From: Antennarius striatus
Taxonomy: Eukaryota > Chordata > Actinopteri > Lophiiformes > Antennariidae
Assembly: GCF_040054535.1 (NCBI RefSeq)
Contig: NC_090782.1
Location: forward strand, 18,520,001-18,584,000
Length of the DNA stretch: 64,000 nucleotides
Direction: 5' to 3'
Shown here: positions 1 through 13,066 of the stretch, piece by piece
Position numbering within the stretch: position 1 is the first letter of the stretch
How the letters are laid out: every line of letters starts with the position of its first letter
The notes under the pieces: generated by a model
What the model saw: the letters and a program-made list of their open reading frames with translations, nothing else
What the model was told of the DNA's origin: nothing
Database searches by the model: none
Translations under genes and position numbers: made by a program

Positions 1-912
1 ATTTGGCATTTGAACAAATTCAACGTTAAATTAATTGTTTTTTCACTCGATCCCAGAATCCAGTAAAACAGAAGAGGTGTTTGCAATGGAGAACATCAAT
101 AGATAGCATTAAAGATAACACAGAAGATAGTTCAGATAAATTAGAATTATTTTTCATGCGTTCAGCCTGGAAATAAGGCCAATGTTTCTGCCAATGCATA
201 TCAAGGCAGTGTCAAGGTCGCAAGAAGTCGAGATTGGTGTAAATGACAGTTACACCTCTCTCCAAAATAAGGATGATTTAATTACCTGATATAGTATATG
301 TTTATATTTCAGTTTATTTTTCTGCCAGTTCATACTATGTTATTTGAAATATAAGATGACTAAAAATAGCCTCTGGCAGATGAGGGATGTAAGATAACAG
401 TGTTAGTTTGAGAATTGTACCACAAGGATCAGGTTTTTTTACGAGTGATTGCAAGACAAAGACATTTGCGATACATCTAGGCGTCTGGGAGTGCACATTT
501 CTATACATGGATGTATTTCTTCTGCAAAAGTAAAGGATGAGGGTGGGTGGGTGTGTGGTGGGTGGGTGAACGGAGGAGAAGGCCCTGGAAGATTTTGCAT
601 GAGAATGGCCAGGGTCCTGTGAACCTTCTGCTCCCTATGTCCACATTCAATGGAATCACTGCAGTTAGCATGACAAACTGGGCTGCAAGTTCTGTGACTT
701 TTTGAGACCCCCCCCCCTCCACACAGACACACACAACCACTCTTATTCTGTCAAATGCTACCAATGCATGTCCTGACTGCAGCATAACCCCCCTCAGTGC
801 ACCTCTTTACCCTCAACTTGGTCCTCTGTGTGTGCGCTGTGGGCCACGCCAACAAATTTTATGAGGTGTCTGGGGAGCTACCAAGTTCAGGCGAGCGAGG
901 GGAAACGACCCC

Positions 913-914
<2 letters not shown>

Positions 915-996
<82 letters not shown>
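915..996. repeat. (CA)n microsatellite
   Basis: 82 bp uninterrupted CA dinucleotide. Confidence 0.97.
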
Positions 997-998
<2 letters not shown>

Positions 999-1969
999 AT
1001 GCAAACCAATAATCAAATGCTGGATTTAAGTAGCTTTTATTCACAGAAATTCAAAGCAAAAACACAAACCATTAATTTTTCTGGACATTCCTTTCACTCC
1101 CGGCATCACATCAAAATGCTTCTGGATTCAACTTTTCATCATGTGATAGAACAGAAAGTGGGCTGGAATTAAGGGCTTAAACAACCATTTAATTTAGTAT
1201 GTATACATGATGCTATTAAACATAAACACTTCAGATGTTAATGTATTAAAAGAAAGCAACATTTCATTTTATAAACCACACAGTCGCCACATGGTCAGAC
1301 TGTCTCCTTGTAATGTTTGCTCATCAGGCATTTAGGCTTATTCTTTCCATGGATTTAGTCAACAATGCCATAATTCTAGTTTAAAATAAAAAGATTGAAT
1401 TAACACTGGACTGTTTTATGTGAACTGATGACTTTTATTATGGTGACTGTAATGGCGTTGTATTAATCAGAGTTGTATATTCTAATTTGTTCTTTCAGTG
1501 TTTGTGTAAATGTTATCAGTGTAAAGCAGAGTGAACACATTATGAACTAATCGGATCTCTTTTTCTTTTTTTTCTTTTCTTTTTTTTTTACAAAGGAGAA
1601 TTAAGATTCTATTCAATAAGCCTGAGTTGTATTTCTTTGATGTCCTTTTCAATGATAATGTTGTGAAAGATGCAATAATTCTAAATCTCCAGGACTAAAA
1701 ATATGATTGCTGGAATACAGAAAACAGCAAAAAAGAAAAAAAATCCACCCGCTCACATAAACATTTAGTACTTACCATTCAAGCCGGTGTTGGTGGAATG
1801 TGAGCTCATCATGAAATGGAGAAAAAATGTATGTGAATTTGTGTTATTAATATGTACAGTGTGTGTTTTTATTAATAAAACCTTCTTAGTTCGAGCTTGT
1901 CTTTTGTTTTTTTTAACACCATGTAGGAATCACATCATAAGTTAATTTGGCCAATCAGACAGAGAGAGG

Positions 1970-1971
<2 letters not shown>

Positions 1972-2056
<85 letters not shown>
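1972..2056. repeat. (GT)n microsatellite
   Basis: 85 bp pure GT, followed by an interrupted extension to about 2079. Confidence 0.97.
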
Positions 2057-2057
<1 letters not shown>

Positions 2058-2380
2058 CTGTGTGAGTGTGTGTGTGTGTGAATCTATTTATGCAAAAAAA
2101 ATCTCTTGAAGATCCATATTTATTCTTTTATTCTTTGTGTCACAAAAATAACATGATTTAAGTGATTGTGACATTGTTCATACAAAATGTGATTATTTTA
2201 ACAAAACCTCATTGTTTAAGGCAACTTGCTCCTACCATCATACAAGGAAAAAACTTTTAAAAAAAAGAAGTGAAAATAAAACTATTATAGTAATGCTTTA
2301 TTGCTTTCTTTAGGAATTGCATATTAAGATCAACACAGAAAAATAAACCTCCCTAGAAATTCTATTGTGTTTTCACAGTT

Positions 2381-2660
2381 GCTGAGTGTTGCGTATCCCT
2401 GTCTTGCTTATTCCTTTGTGATGCTCACAGACCATGAAGTTAAAGACTCCCTACGCACAAACAGCTAAGCAATTAAAAGACAATTAGGTGACCCCTGAAG
2501 GTTTGTTAAGGGAATTAATGGCCAGCTTTAACAACTCATGGAGCTAATTTGTGCATAGTGGACACGTGAGTTTTAATGAACTCTGAGAGGCTGCATTAAA
2601 AATCATTTATCGGCTTGTTATTGAGTGTAAAACTCTGATGGTTTCATTTAAAAAACTTGT
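2381..2660. promoter_or_regulatory. Candidate conserved non-coding element
   Basis: A unique stretch rich in homeodomain-type ATTA/TAAT cores (AGCAATTAAAAGACAATTAG, GGGAATTAATGG), without repeats or ORFs, between two microsatellite-bearing regions. The call rests on sequence texture only. Confidence 0.25.
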
Positions 2661-2744
2661 ATGTGACCAGAGAACTGCAAAATCAGACAAAAAATGTATA
2701 CAATTTTATTTTGAAGTTACTCAAATGATAGAACAAAATTCCTT

Positions 2745-2815
2745 CATTCATTTACTTATAATCACTGTGTAGAGTGCAGGGCTGAAGCCAATCCTATCCC
2801 TACACACAGAAAAAC
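2745..2815 (-). mobile_element. Degenerate copy of the teleost SINE/LINE tail
   Basis: Read on the - strand, this stretch has GGGATAGGATTGGCTTCAG, then a TACACAGTGATTATAAG-like segment and ATGAATGAA. That is the same layout as the repeat at 59155-59348 but strongly decayed. Confidence 0.35.
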
Positions 2816-3392
2816 ACATCAAATGTGAGAAGAAAAAAAGTTAGTATAATTCAAAAGCTAGTTTTAAAAAAACATACAACAAATTCAACACAAGCTGCAT
2901 TTTATTATCATGCTGGTCTTCACATTCACCATCAGCAATGAGCAGGCCTCTCTGAGTAGTGAGCTGTATACAGACTGTATGTGACATGATCCGTAACTCC
3001 ATCTATAGGTGTTATGGTATCATTCCCACCATTAAAGAGGTTTTCCACCTTCCCAATGACCTCCGACTCGCCTCACAGGACACAGAAAATGACCTGATGG
3101 CAATGTCTCTCACTGTGCAAAGGTTGTGCGTTAGCATGTGAGTGTGCATGAGCATCTGGGTCACTCAGCATTCAGACTCCAGTGTCTTTAGAAAGTCTCC
3201 AGCCTGTGGGGTTTGGCGTTCTCCCTGGTGAGAGTGGGGGAATCTAACATGGCCAGTAAGCATGTATATCAGGCCATCTCATGGCTGGCTGGATGCTCCC
3301 TGGGTGGCCCAGTGTGGTCAATACTGCATTGGTGACTGGACACACAGAATGGGATAATCTCCTACTTTCTTTCAGGGCCATGGTGCACACAT

Positions 3393-3520
<128 letters not shown>

Positions 3521-3729
3521 ATTATGCTGGCCTGACTTGCTTGGCCCTTATTTCAGGTCAGGAACAGTCAGGAAGGCTGAGGAAGGAACCTCAAACCAGC
3601 GAGGGGACAGTGTTGTAGGTGGGGGTGCATTTCATCCAGAGGAGTGGAGCACACTGGGGGCACTGGGGCATCGCCTGCACTGGCTGTTCAGGGAAAACAA
3701 AAGTGTGATCCCCACAACACGTAGGACCA

Positions 3730-3730
<1 letters not shown>

Positions 3731-3826
<96 letters not shown>
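3731..3826. repeat. (GT)n microsatellite
   Basis: 96 bp pure TG, followed by variant (GTGTAT)n-like units to about 3858. Confidence 0.97.
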
Positions 3827-3827
<1 letters not shown>

Positions 3828-5572
3828 CTGTATGTGTATGTGTATGTGTATGTGTGTGCATGCTCGTGTGGTTATTAATGTGTAACATTGTTCAGAGTTT
3901 TCTTCAGCTCCAGCAACTCGCTTCAACACCCCTACTGTTCACACACAAAGGCACCTAATTGACACCACAGATTTAGGTCACTGGGTTTAACTATTTGCGT
4001 TCCAATCATACAGCCACTGCTAGAATGATCAGAATAATCCAAGTGAACAGGCTTTATAGTGTCTGATACTCAATACTCTATTCTCAATATTTTTTCATTG
4101 TCAAAAAATCGATTATTACATCATTTGGACTGTGACTCTAGGGTTCTGACTAATTGGTACCTACAGAAGATGTCTTGTAAAACTGGTCACAAATATGTTA
4201 TTATTTATAAAAAGAGCCAAAAAGAAATTTAAAAAAAAAAATCCATAGTTTGTATTCTTATTCAATTTTTGGCAAATGCAGCTGTAAATGAATTTGGGGC
4301 CTTTCGAGTATTTCTAGGGCAGTATGTTGACATAATTTAACAAAAACTATAGTGATCACAATTATAGTATCAAACATATTGGTAAGTACTGAGTAACAAA
4401 AATTACAATTATAATAATGATGTAAGTCTATGGCACTGAGAAAAAAGATAAATCAAAACCTTTATACACAGGCTGATCTTAATCTTTTCAACATAGGCTC
4501 AAGTCTTGTTATAAAATTTGCGAAGTATAAAAAAAATTCAGGAGACTTTTACTATACTTTACGTTTCTCCCTTAACAAAACAATCTGATATACAGTTTCA
4601 AATATCAAAGAAAAAAGAGGGGAAAAAACAACAAATACAGATTTTTATTTCAAATCGTTCAACTTTATTGCAATTAAACTTCAAAACATTCAACATGGAA
4701 CAATCTCATGCAACATTTTAAGACAAATTAGGTCATTATACTGTTGCTTACCATTACCACAGCACCGTTGTTTAAATATGTATTTGTGCTACATACAGGT
4801 ATTACCTTACTTAAAGGGAAAAGTAACTCAGCAGTGACAAACTCTTGTCAAGCAATTTTCCAGTCAAATACTTGAATATAAATTACTTAGAGAAAAGAAG
4901 GAACCCTTGGGGTGTCTTCCAATCTCACATTTAAAATTGGTCACAAACGTAGTCATTTATATCTAATGAAATGCATTTTGGGAAATATTGTTCAGCAGTT
5001 CTATTTCACACTTCAGACAGCTCTTAATATGATTCAGCCTCTAAACTTACCTTTCAAAAGGAGCTCCGTCTGTTCTTCCAGGTGTTCTAGCTGTGTTAGC
5101 ATGTTCAGACTGTGTGTGTTTCGTTAACGTAGGAGTTAGGTCCAAAGTCAGCAGATTTTCATCTCTATGGTGGCCTCTTGGATTGGCTGCATCTGTGTAG
5201 ACACAAGCAAAATTAAAACGGAGTGATTAGTATTCGACCAATATCTTCTGTTCTCCAACAAGTCCAGTAATTTTCCCCAAATGCATAAATTAAATGTCAT
5301 ACAGGGATTTCCTTTGAGTAACCAGATGCAGCTGTAAATGTCTAAATTAAAGAATTACTAGTTCTGCTTTAATCACACACACACACACACACACAGTCTC
5401 TGGATACAGCTGACTGAGATGACGCTGTTTGCATCATCACCACTCCAGGTGGACCAAACTGTGGGGCGGATGTGCGTTTGTGGTTGCACATGTGTGGATG
5501 TGTGTTTGTTGGCGTGTCTATCAGCTGTCTGCATCAATGGTGTGCATGACCCCTGAGCTAGCAGACAGTGAT

Positions 5573-5585
5573 GGGTCAAAGGTCA
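5573..5585 (+). promoter_or_regulatory. Perfect DR1 nuclear-receptor element
   Basis: GGGTCA-A-AGGTCA, a consensus site for HNF4, COUP-TF or RXR heterodimers, in unique sequence. Confidence 0.45.
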
Positions 5586-6369
5586 CTGTAGAGCCTGTCT
5601 GGGCTTCCTGGCCGCGACCAATGCCTGCAGCAGAAATACAGACAAAATTGCGCACACACATGGGGGATGGGGTGCCCCCTACCAGACTAATATCACCTTT
5701 GGGATTAGGATCCAGACAGAATCACATTGACCCTGAAAACACATACACACACTGACGCACACACACACATATGCACACACAAAACGACTCTGCTTGGTCA
5801 TAAAACAAGAGTCAGTTGCTGTGCATGACACAGAAAGAGGCTGTGGAGATGCTGAGTCTGTGGAAGACATCTCATTATCTTTCAGTCCTGACTTAAAGAG
5901 GAGAGCAGGAGAGATTGAGGATATTAAAGTATCACCACGGTGAGCCGAGAAAGAAGCAAACACAGTGCTAGCTAGCAAGCTACATTATAATGCTACGAGG
6001 ATGCAGGGCACGTGGGATCAGAATCAGTAAGGCGGCTATAGTATCTAAAATAAATATCACTGTGATGGATGTGGATGTGCACAGGGGATTCTATAGGCAT
6101 TATATGTTTTAGGGCTGCACCGGGTGAATCAGCAGCTAAAAAAAAAAAGTGTTTGTTGCTGAACAATACCCTATCACATGTCAAGCAGTTTAGTTCTGTA
6201 ATTGCATTTAACCCAGGCATTGATGTAGCTGCAGGAATGAGAGCCCAGAGCACCAATCTGGATAAAACATCATCAGCATGCCAGATCCCTCGTAAAAAAA
6301 AAAAAAATCACAAATCAAAGAGAAGCAGGACTGAAGGATCTCAGCACAGAGTGAAACAGGAAAAAGGTC

Positions 6370-6535
6370 AAATTCAGAGAAGCTGACGGAGCTTTAATAC
6401 CAGGCCATCGGGAAAACGGCCAAAATAAGCCCAAGTGTTAAGCCTGCTAATCCGCTGTATTATTGCAACATCTGTGAGGTCTAGAGAGGCTCTGCTAGTG
6501 ATTAGCAAGACAGATGTAAACAATATACTCCACTG
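6370..6535. promoter_or_regulatory. Candidate conserved non-coding element
   Basis: A unique stretch just left of the GAGGA array, with GCTAATCCGC (an OTX/bicoid-type TAATCC core), TTATTGCAAC and GTGATTAGC. There is no ORF. The call rests on texture and motifs only. Confidence 0.25.
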
Positions 6536-6537
6536 GT

Positions 6538-6760
6538 GAGGAGGAGAGGAGAGGAGAGGAGAGGAGAGGAGAGGAGAGGAGAGGAGAGGAGAGGAGAGGA
6601 GAGGAGAGGAGAGGAGAGGAGAGGAGAGGAGAGGAGAGGAGAGGAGAGGAGAGGAGAGGAGAGGAGAGGAGAGGAGAGGAGAGGAGAGGAGAGGAGAGGA
6701 GAGGAGAGGAGAGGGGAGGGGAGGGGAGGGGAGGGGAGGGGAGGGGGGGGGAGGGGAGGA
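6538..6760. repeat. (GAGGA)n pentanucleotide array grading into (GGGGA)n
   Basis: About 35 copies of GAGGA run to about 6711, then GAGGG units and a run of G to 6760. One strand is entirely purine. Confidence 0.97.
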
Positions 6761-7885
6761 TCTAGGTAACACAGTGCTGAAATGATAAGAGAAGAAGAGA
6801 TATATTGAGAGAATGTGGAGAATATAAAGGAGGTAGGTGGGAGCAAATGTGTCAGGGGACATAGGAGAAAAAAAAAGAGGACCAAGTGAAGGATAGCTTT
6901 AAAAAGCTAGAGAAGGAAGAAAAACCAAACCCAAGACAGGAGACTACAATGAGGAAAGGAGGTATATTAGCTTGAGGAAGTGGAGGATTGATGGAATACA
7001 GTAGATGGGGTGTGTGTGAAGGTGGAGGGTGGAGGGAAACAGAAGGTGACAGAATGAGGGGAAAAGAGGCAGCAGATTGGGAGACGGCAGACCTGGGGCC
7101 AGGGTTGCCCCGACCGGCTGACGAGACACCAGGGAGACGTGTCTAATTTATGCAGCGTTAGGCTGAAATGTGGAGGGTGTCTGGGACCCCCTCAATACCT
7201 CTTAGAACCAATGCGAGCAGCTATGGGTGCTAGCAGTGAGAGAGCCATAGGGGAATGGGGGAAGGTAGGGGGATGGGGGAGTCTGTTTTTTGGAGAGACA
7301 ACAAGGGGGTAACGGCTGCTCTCCTTGCTTAATTCAGTGGAGGCTGTCCGTCTGACGTCCTATTAAGGTTTGGGACGGGGCAGGAGGAACAAGGCGATAA
7401 AAAGGAGAGGGAAGGGAGCAGGAGGGTAGGAGCAGAGAGGCGATGCTTAACTCCCTCCCTGCTAGAAATGCTCTCATCCCCCCCAACACTAGCCTTCTTC
7501 TACAGTCTGGCTACTCATTAGATCTACATGGCCGTCTGTCTGCTGCTCTGCATACTAATTCTCTATTACCACAACCTTGAATGTGAGCAAAGAACAGAGA
7601 CAGACTGAATCAGAGACAAGTAGCCTGGCTGATGGTTTGGTGGTATGAGGGACTAGAAGAGTTCTGAAGCACTCAGGATGGCATTCATGGGGCCAGAGTA
7701 GTGTGATGTGGTGATAAAATGCTCCTGCTATGGAGGCTTTACAACAAATGGATGGATATTTTGACCTGGCTATAAGAAACACTAATATGGGACTTTTTTT
7801 TTTAAACTATGAATATCAATGTTTACAGAAGAATTACAATTCCATATCACATTTTCAACAATGTATTTGATTTCTTTCAAAATAA

Positions 7886-7954
<69 letters not shown>
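7886..7954. repeat. (AAT)n microsatellite
   Basis: About 23 AAT triplets. Confidence 0.95.
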
Positions 7955-8160
7955 TAAACAAAATCACCAATCTAAATTTAAAATTAAAAATCTAAAATTA
8001 AAAAAACAAAAAAAAAACACATTAATGTTATTAGGACACATCTGAAAAAGGATGGGAACCAATGATCTAATTTTTAAAGATATTTAAAAAAAGAAAAGGA
8101 GAAGGAAAATAAACTGATGGTATTGTGTGTTGCTTTAATTTCAATATATATAAATATAGT

Positions 8161-8191
<31 letters not shown>

Positions 8192-9455
8192 TTGGAATGA
8201 GGATCCAGGCAGGATGATGGTTGAGTCCAGTGATGCAAGTAGACAGTTTAATGACAGTCCTCACCTCTGAACATACAAACCAGTGAGCGCCTGGCATACT
8301 CACAGTTGTACACACACTGTATGACACGTGGACATGTATGGGTGATATATGATGTGGCATTTTCTGAAAAAGACACTTGTGCTGGTGAAAATGAAAGAGA
8401 AAGAATTCTTTCTTTTTATGACCCTGGGGGGGGGGGGTGAGGAATGACAGCCACTTTATTCTACTGGAAATCAATTTTGAGAATGTTCATCATCACAATT
8501 ATACCTTTTACTGCATATTTCTTTATGAGATTTATGCAGTTGACAGTGGAAAAAATGAAGAAAAAGTCAAACTATCTGACCTCTCAAAAGGTGAGAAATA
8601 GTGTAAATCAGTGATTCACTGGCTCATCAGAAGCCAAGCTCTTTTGCACTTCTCTCGTGAGTTGTGCCTGGCGTGGCTGTGCATCTTATTCATCAGAACT
8701 CACACAGGTCTAGACTTGAATTTGGTGCCCAAACAAAGACATAGAGCCACCTCATTAAAAAAAACATGTCATTGGATCAGACCTTGGCTGAATTGTGTGA
8801 TTTTCCCTCCTACCATAAGTGGCCGTGACTGAGCGTTGGGCTGAATGAGAGGCCAGATAGAGGCCTACCAATGGAGCACCACGCTACATCCCTATGGGAA
8901 CCACCCCCTCTCAGTGGGGGGCACATTTAGAGCTTTGTTAGTCTGTTAACACAACTCTTTAAAACACCTCTTCATGGACTCAGCTAAGCAAACTGCAGCT
9001 CCTGCTTTTTTTCTGCACCAAAAGGAGAAAGAAAAAAAAAGAAAGGAGACAGTGAGGCGGCCTCAGAATGAGCAGGGGAAAGAGGTTGTTTTGGGGTGTA
9101 ATGGGAAATAAAACTTAAATCAGAGCGAGCACAAAACATTGTCAAGTGAGTTTATTATTTGGTTTTGGATGATATGAAATTAACATGAACAAAAACAGGA
9201 GTTAAATCTAAAATCCAGTTGCCCTGTATAATATTTCATTGCTTCATCAAAAGACAGACAATTCTGTCTAACATTATGCATCTCCTCTCTCTGCATCTGA
9301 TCATCTGAGGGCTGAACTCTGCAGTAGTTGCATAAAGCAGAACCAGGTCAGTGACGAACTGCACCAACTTACGGTGTCCTGATACAGTCAGAACACACCT
9401 TTACCCAGAGGACTACAGACACCATGCTGCGGAAACAATAGGTTTGTGCGTGATA

Positions 9456-9457
<2 letters not shown>

Positions 9458-9529
<72 letters not shown>
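9458..9529. repeat. (GT)n microsatellite
   Basis: 72 bp of GT, facing the CA array at 9620. Confidence 0.97.
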
Positions 9530-9530
<1 letters not shown>

Positions 9531-9618
9531 TGCATGCATAAGATTGTGTGAACGCTTTCAGGTGAAATCTTAATATGAGACAAACACTGAGCTGCAGAGC
9601 AACCACGAGGATGAAAAT

Positions 9619-9718
<100 letters not shown>

Positions 9719-10205
9719 CTACTCGCTCCCTTGCTCCCCTCCCCATTCCATTTTGCTGCGCACATGCAGCAAGGACCCCATCCTTGCAATTCTACGGCTG
9801 TCTGCTGCGTGCCTGATGAAAAAGCAGAACGTATAGGGGGTGCATATGCCTAAAGGCAAGAAAATGCACATTTGTAAATCACAGCCCCAATATAAATGTA
9901 GCATTTAATAGGGGTTTCTCAGGCGCATTGGCAGGGGTCCACTTCGCTGTGTGTGTTTCACCAGCTGTGTTGCACATTTCTCAGCCTGCTCGTCTACTAC
10001 AGGAGGAAATGAACAGCCTCCATCACCACCCAGCAGAGAGGATGGTCTACTGGGCTGAGAGCGCATCTGAATACATTTACATACAGATTGTGCCATGTTC
10101 ACACGGAGGCTCTGCTGAGAATGCACCACGCTCGTCATTGTCCCCAAAAATCAGAGTAATGATTGAAATGTAGTGCGACGGGGAGGGGTAGGGCGATAAA
10201 ACGAG

Positions 10206-10278
10206 AAAACAAACAGCTCCCCTGTTTCTTTTCAGAATAAACTTTATTCTGAGAAGAAACAGGGGAGCTGTTTGTTTT
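10206..10278 (+). repeat. Near-perfect inverted repeat, 35-bp stem hairpin
   Basis: The left arm (10206-10240) and right arm (10244-10278) are complementary at 34 of 35 positions around a 3-nt spacer. The single exception is a G-U pair if transcribed from the + strand. The core is AAACAGCTCCCCTGTTTCTT on the left (starting within AAACAAACAG...). It is not obviously a transposon terminus. Stem length fits a pri-miRNA if the terminal A/T pairs open into a loop. Confidence 0.85.
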
Positions 10279-11869
10279 TTAACGTGTGCTACAAGCTCAG
10301 TGCTCCTTGTTCTCGTTTATGTTAATGACATCAGCAGTGTATACAAAAAAAAAAGCACCAACGGCATAAATTGTTCTGACAAACTGAGATGGAGACAGGT
10401 AGGAGATTGGATCAAAAATAAATCTTTGGCAATTTAGAAAAACATCAGAAAAATCACTTTGTCTGAATAAAAATGCTAAAAGAAACACAATCTAGATTAA
10501 ATGTGTGAACACATATAAGATAAACCAGACAAATCTGATGTCCACGTATACTGAATGTCTTAATCATGATGTAATACATAATGGTGAAACAGGCAGATAG
10601 TGTACAAGAATGTTAGGATGTATTAAACCAACTTTATCTTGAAACTGTTGTAAAGGGAAACCTACGACTGACGAATGATCCTGGGTGAAATTTTTTCGTA
10701 TCCTTCTTCAGAAAATATATTTATGTATTGGGTTGGAGAGTGACTTCCAAATATTGCAGATACTAGACCTTATTTCACATCACACAATACAGATATTTCA
10801 GCTCCAGATTTCACTCAGAGATAAACTGAACAGATTTCCCTGTAACAAATTCCTAAGATAGGATTCCTGCAACTTTTAATCAAACGGATGGGATGTAAAG
10901 GTGAGAGTGGCCTGAGGTACAACGCAGCTTTTGGAGAAAGCACTGTAATTTTGAGAATAAAAATGGGTATACGACACAGAAAGAGCCCTGTTGAAGCCCT
11001 GTGATAAACCTCTTGCAGATATAGTCAGCTAGCCAAACCATCCTGTCAGATCGTTGCCCGAGGAGAGGCAGAGGGGGGAAGAGAAGCAGCGAGAAGGGGA
11101 AGAGAGCAAAACACGGGTGAAAAGGGTCAGCAGGGAGGAAGGCTAAACCCCAGAAGCAAGCAAAAGATTGTGTGTGCAGCGCATTTATATTTCAGCATGT
11201 GTTCATGTGTGTATGTGTGTATCCACCCCAGCTGGGCAGACATTTACTTGACATGCTGATAGGGATTTAAGCAGTGGGTGGGTTGTGTGTCTGACCAAGG
11301 TGAATGAATGAGCAGAGAAGGGGGTGCTGGTGGGGATCGGAGGATGATAGGAGGTGGAGGGAGGGGGTTGGATGGGGTGGAGGCGGCAGACCAGAGGGGC
11401 TCACAAACCTGCCATTACTAAGCTTGATTTCAACACGAGTTGAGATGATTAGGAGACGGAGAAATGAGGAGGAAAATAGGGGGTAAGGGAGGTGGGTTTT
11501 TATAGGAGAACCCTCCAGGCTATGTAAGAGAAGGGGGACTAGTCTATTGAGGTGATGAGGGAAAGCGGGTCTTTCTTTCAGACAGTCTAATGAAGCATAA
11601 GTCCCCAATGAAGAAAGGAGGCAGGCTACCGCAGGGTGGGTTAGCCTGCGTCTCCGCTCCTCTCCTCTCCATCACTCCCCTTTTTCTCCCGTCTTCCTGT
11701 CCTGTTTTTCCTCATTTCCTTCTTCATCCACTCTTTTTCCTCTCCTCTCCCCATATGCTGCAGTCCCTCCTCTTAAAGGGCTTACACCATTCATTTCCAA
11801 GAAGCGCAATGTGCCGCAACTTATGCACTCGCCTCTGGGATGATTTGATGAAAAGGCAATGATACAGTG

Positions 11870-11931
11870 ACCAGCAGCATTTCACCGTTAAAGAGGATTG
11901 CTATTGATGGCCAGCTTCATCAAGGAAATGT

Positions 11932-11967
<36 letters not shown>

Positions 11968-12180
11968 GAGGCAACTTAAGAAATTAGCAAATGGCCCAGG
12001 CGAAGACATGGTGCCCCGTATCACAGCCGATATTTGATTTTTGAAATGCGATGATGTATGATGTACGTATCCAGCCGAAGCATTCAACATTCATTTGTGA
12101 CCGCGGTGTGCAAGTATGATAAAGCCCCATGTCGACATGTTAAATTACAGGAGGCACCAGACTGAGACAGACAAGGGCCT
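11870..12180. promoter_or_regulatory. Candidate conserved non-coding element split by a CA repeat
   Basis: Unique sequence on both sides of a short CA array (11933-11967), with homeodomain/SOX-like words such as TTGCTATTGATGG and GAAATTAGCAAATGG. No ORF is present. The call rests on texture. Confidence 0.25.
11933..11967. repeat. (CA)n microsatellite
   Basis: Short CA array of 35 bp. Confidence 0.95.
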
Positions 12181-12973
12181 GTCAAGCTGTCTGACTGGGT
12201 TTGACTGTGTTAGACTGGGGGTTGTTTGACCAGAGGGTTGACTGGGCTGCAGGACTGATTTCTGGCTCAATTTGGCTCAGGGCGGGCTGGAGACTGGCCA
12301 GAGGCTGACTGAAGGGGGTTGGGTTCTGCTGCTACTCAGCTCAAGTCGTCCCTGGAGCAAAGCAATAAGAAGCAGCTTATAAAATAAGCAAACACAGAGG
12401 TAGCTTACAGACAGCTCGCCAGCCAGCCAGGGGATGAACAGCAGATGAACCGCACATACAGACAGCACTGCCCCGATACCCCCCCTTCCTCCTCCCCTCC
12501 GCACTCCCCCCACCGCCATCCCCCTGACCTTGACCCCTGAGGTTCTTCCTAACCTGTTTCTGAATGGACGTCGGTGCAGCTGGGGAGTCTGGCCATGAAC
12601 TAACCCCCCCCCACCTCCACCCCAACACCCCTTTGACTGCACGAAACCCTCGCCGCCTCATCATTCAGGCCGTTCCCACGCTTGATGACTGGGAGGATGT
12701 CTCTAAATCCAAGTGGCACGACTGAATTTTTATGTTGCCACTATGATTCTGTCCGTCGCCCCAATTACCAGATTACCTGTGGCTCATGTGAAGTACTTGC
12801 GAGACATTCATCCAATGTTTTATTTTTCAAACAGGAAGCTTTTCCTTCCTACTTATAAAATATTATTTTTTCTGTTTTACATTCTGAACGAATTGCATCT
12901 GCAGTCTCTCTCGATGGCTCCATCTTATGAAGCATTCAGACTGAGCACTACTGGGTTACAGTATAATGTATAA

Positions 12974-12977
<4 letters not shown>

Positions 12978-13064
<87 letters not shown>
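12978..13064. repeat. (GT)n microsatellite
   Basis: 87 bp of pure GT. Confidence 0.97.

Positions 13065-13066
<2 letters not shown>

Larger units (their letters stand above)
1..2380. other. Non-coding, no gene seen
   Basis: AT-rich intergenic sequence holding a CA array (915-996) and a GT array (1972-2056). ORFs here are repeat translations or antisense noise. No RNA gene or transposon is recognised. Confidence 0.6.

Noticed and set aside
813..1172. ORFs rich in Thr-His or Cys-Val
   Set aside because: They are translations of the CA/GT array. The same pattern explains ORFs at 3244-3958, 9351-9853, 12980-13179, 20353-20693, 36009-36314, 39066-39506, 56446-56766 and 59443-59742.
6374..6885. 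162-aa and 127-aa Ser/Leu-rich ORFs
   Set aside because: Frames of the GAGGA pentanucleotide array, not genes.
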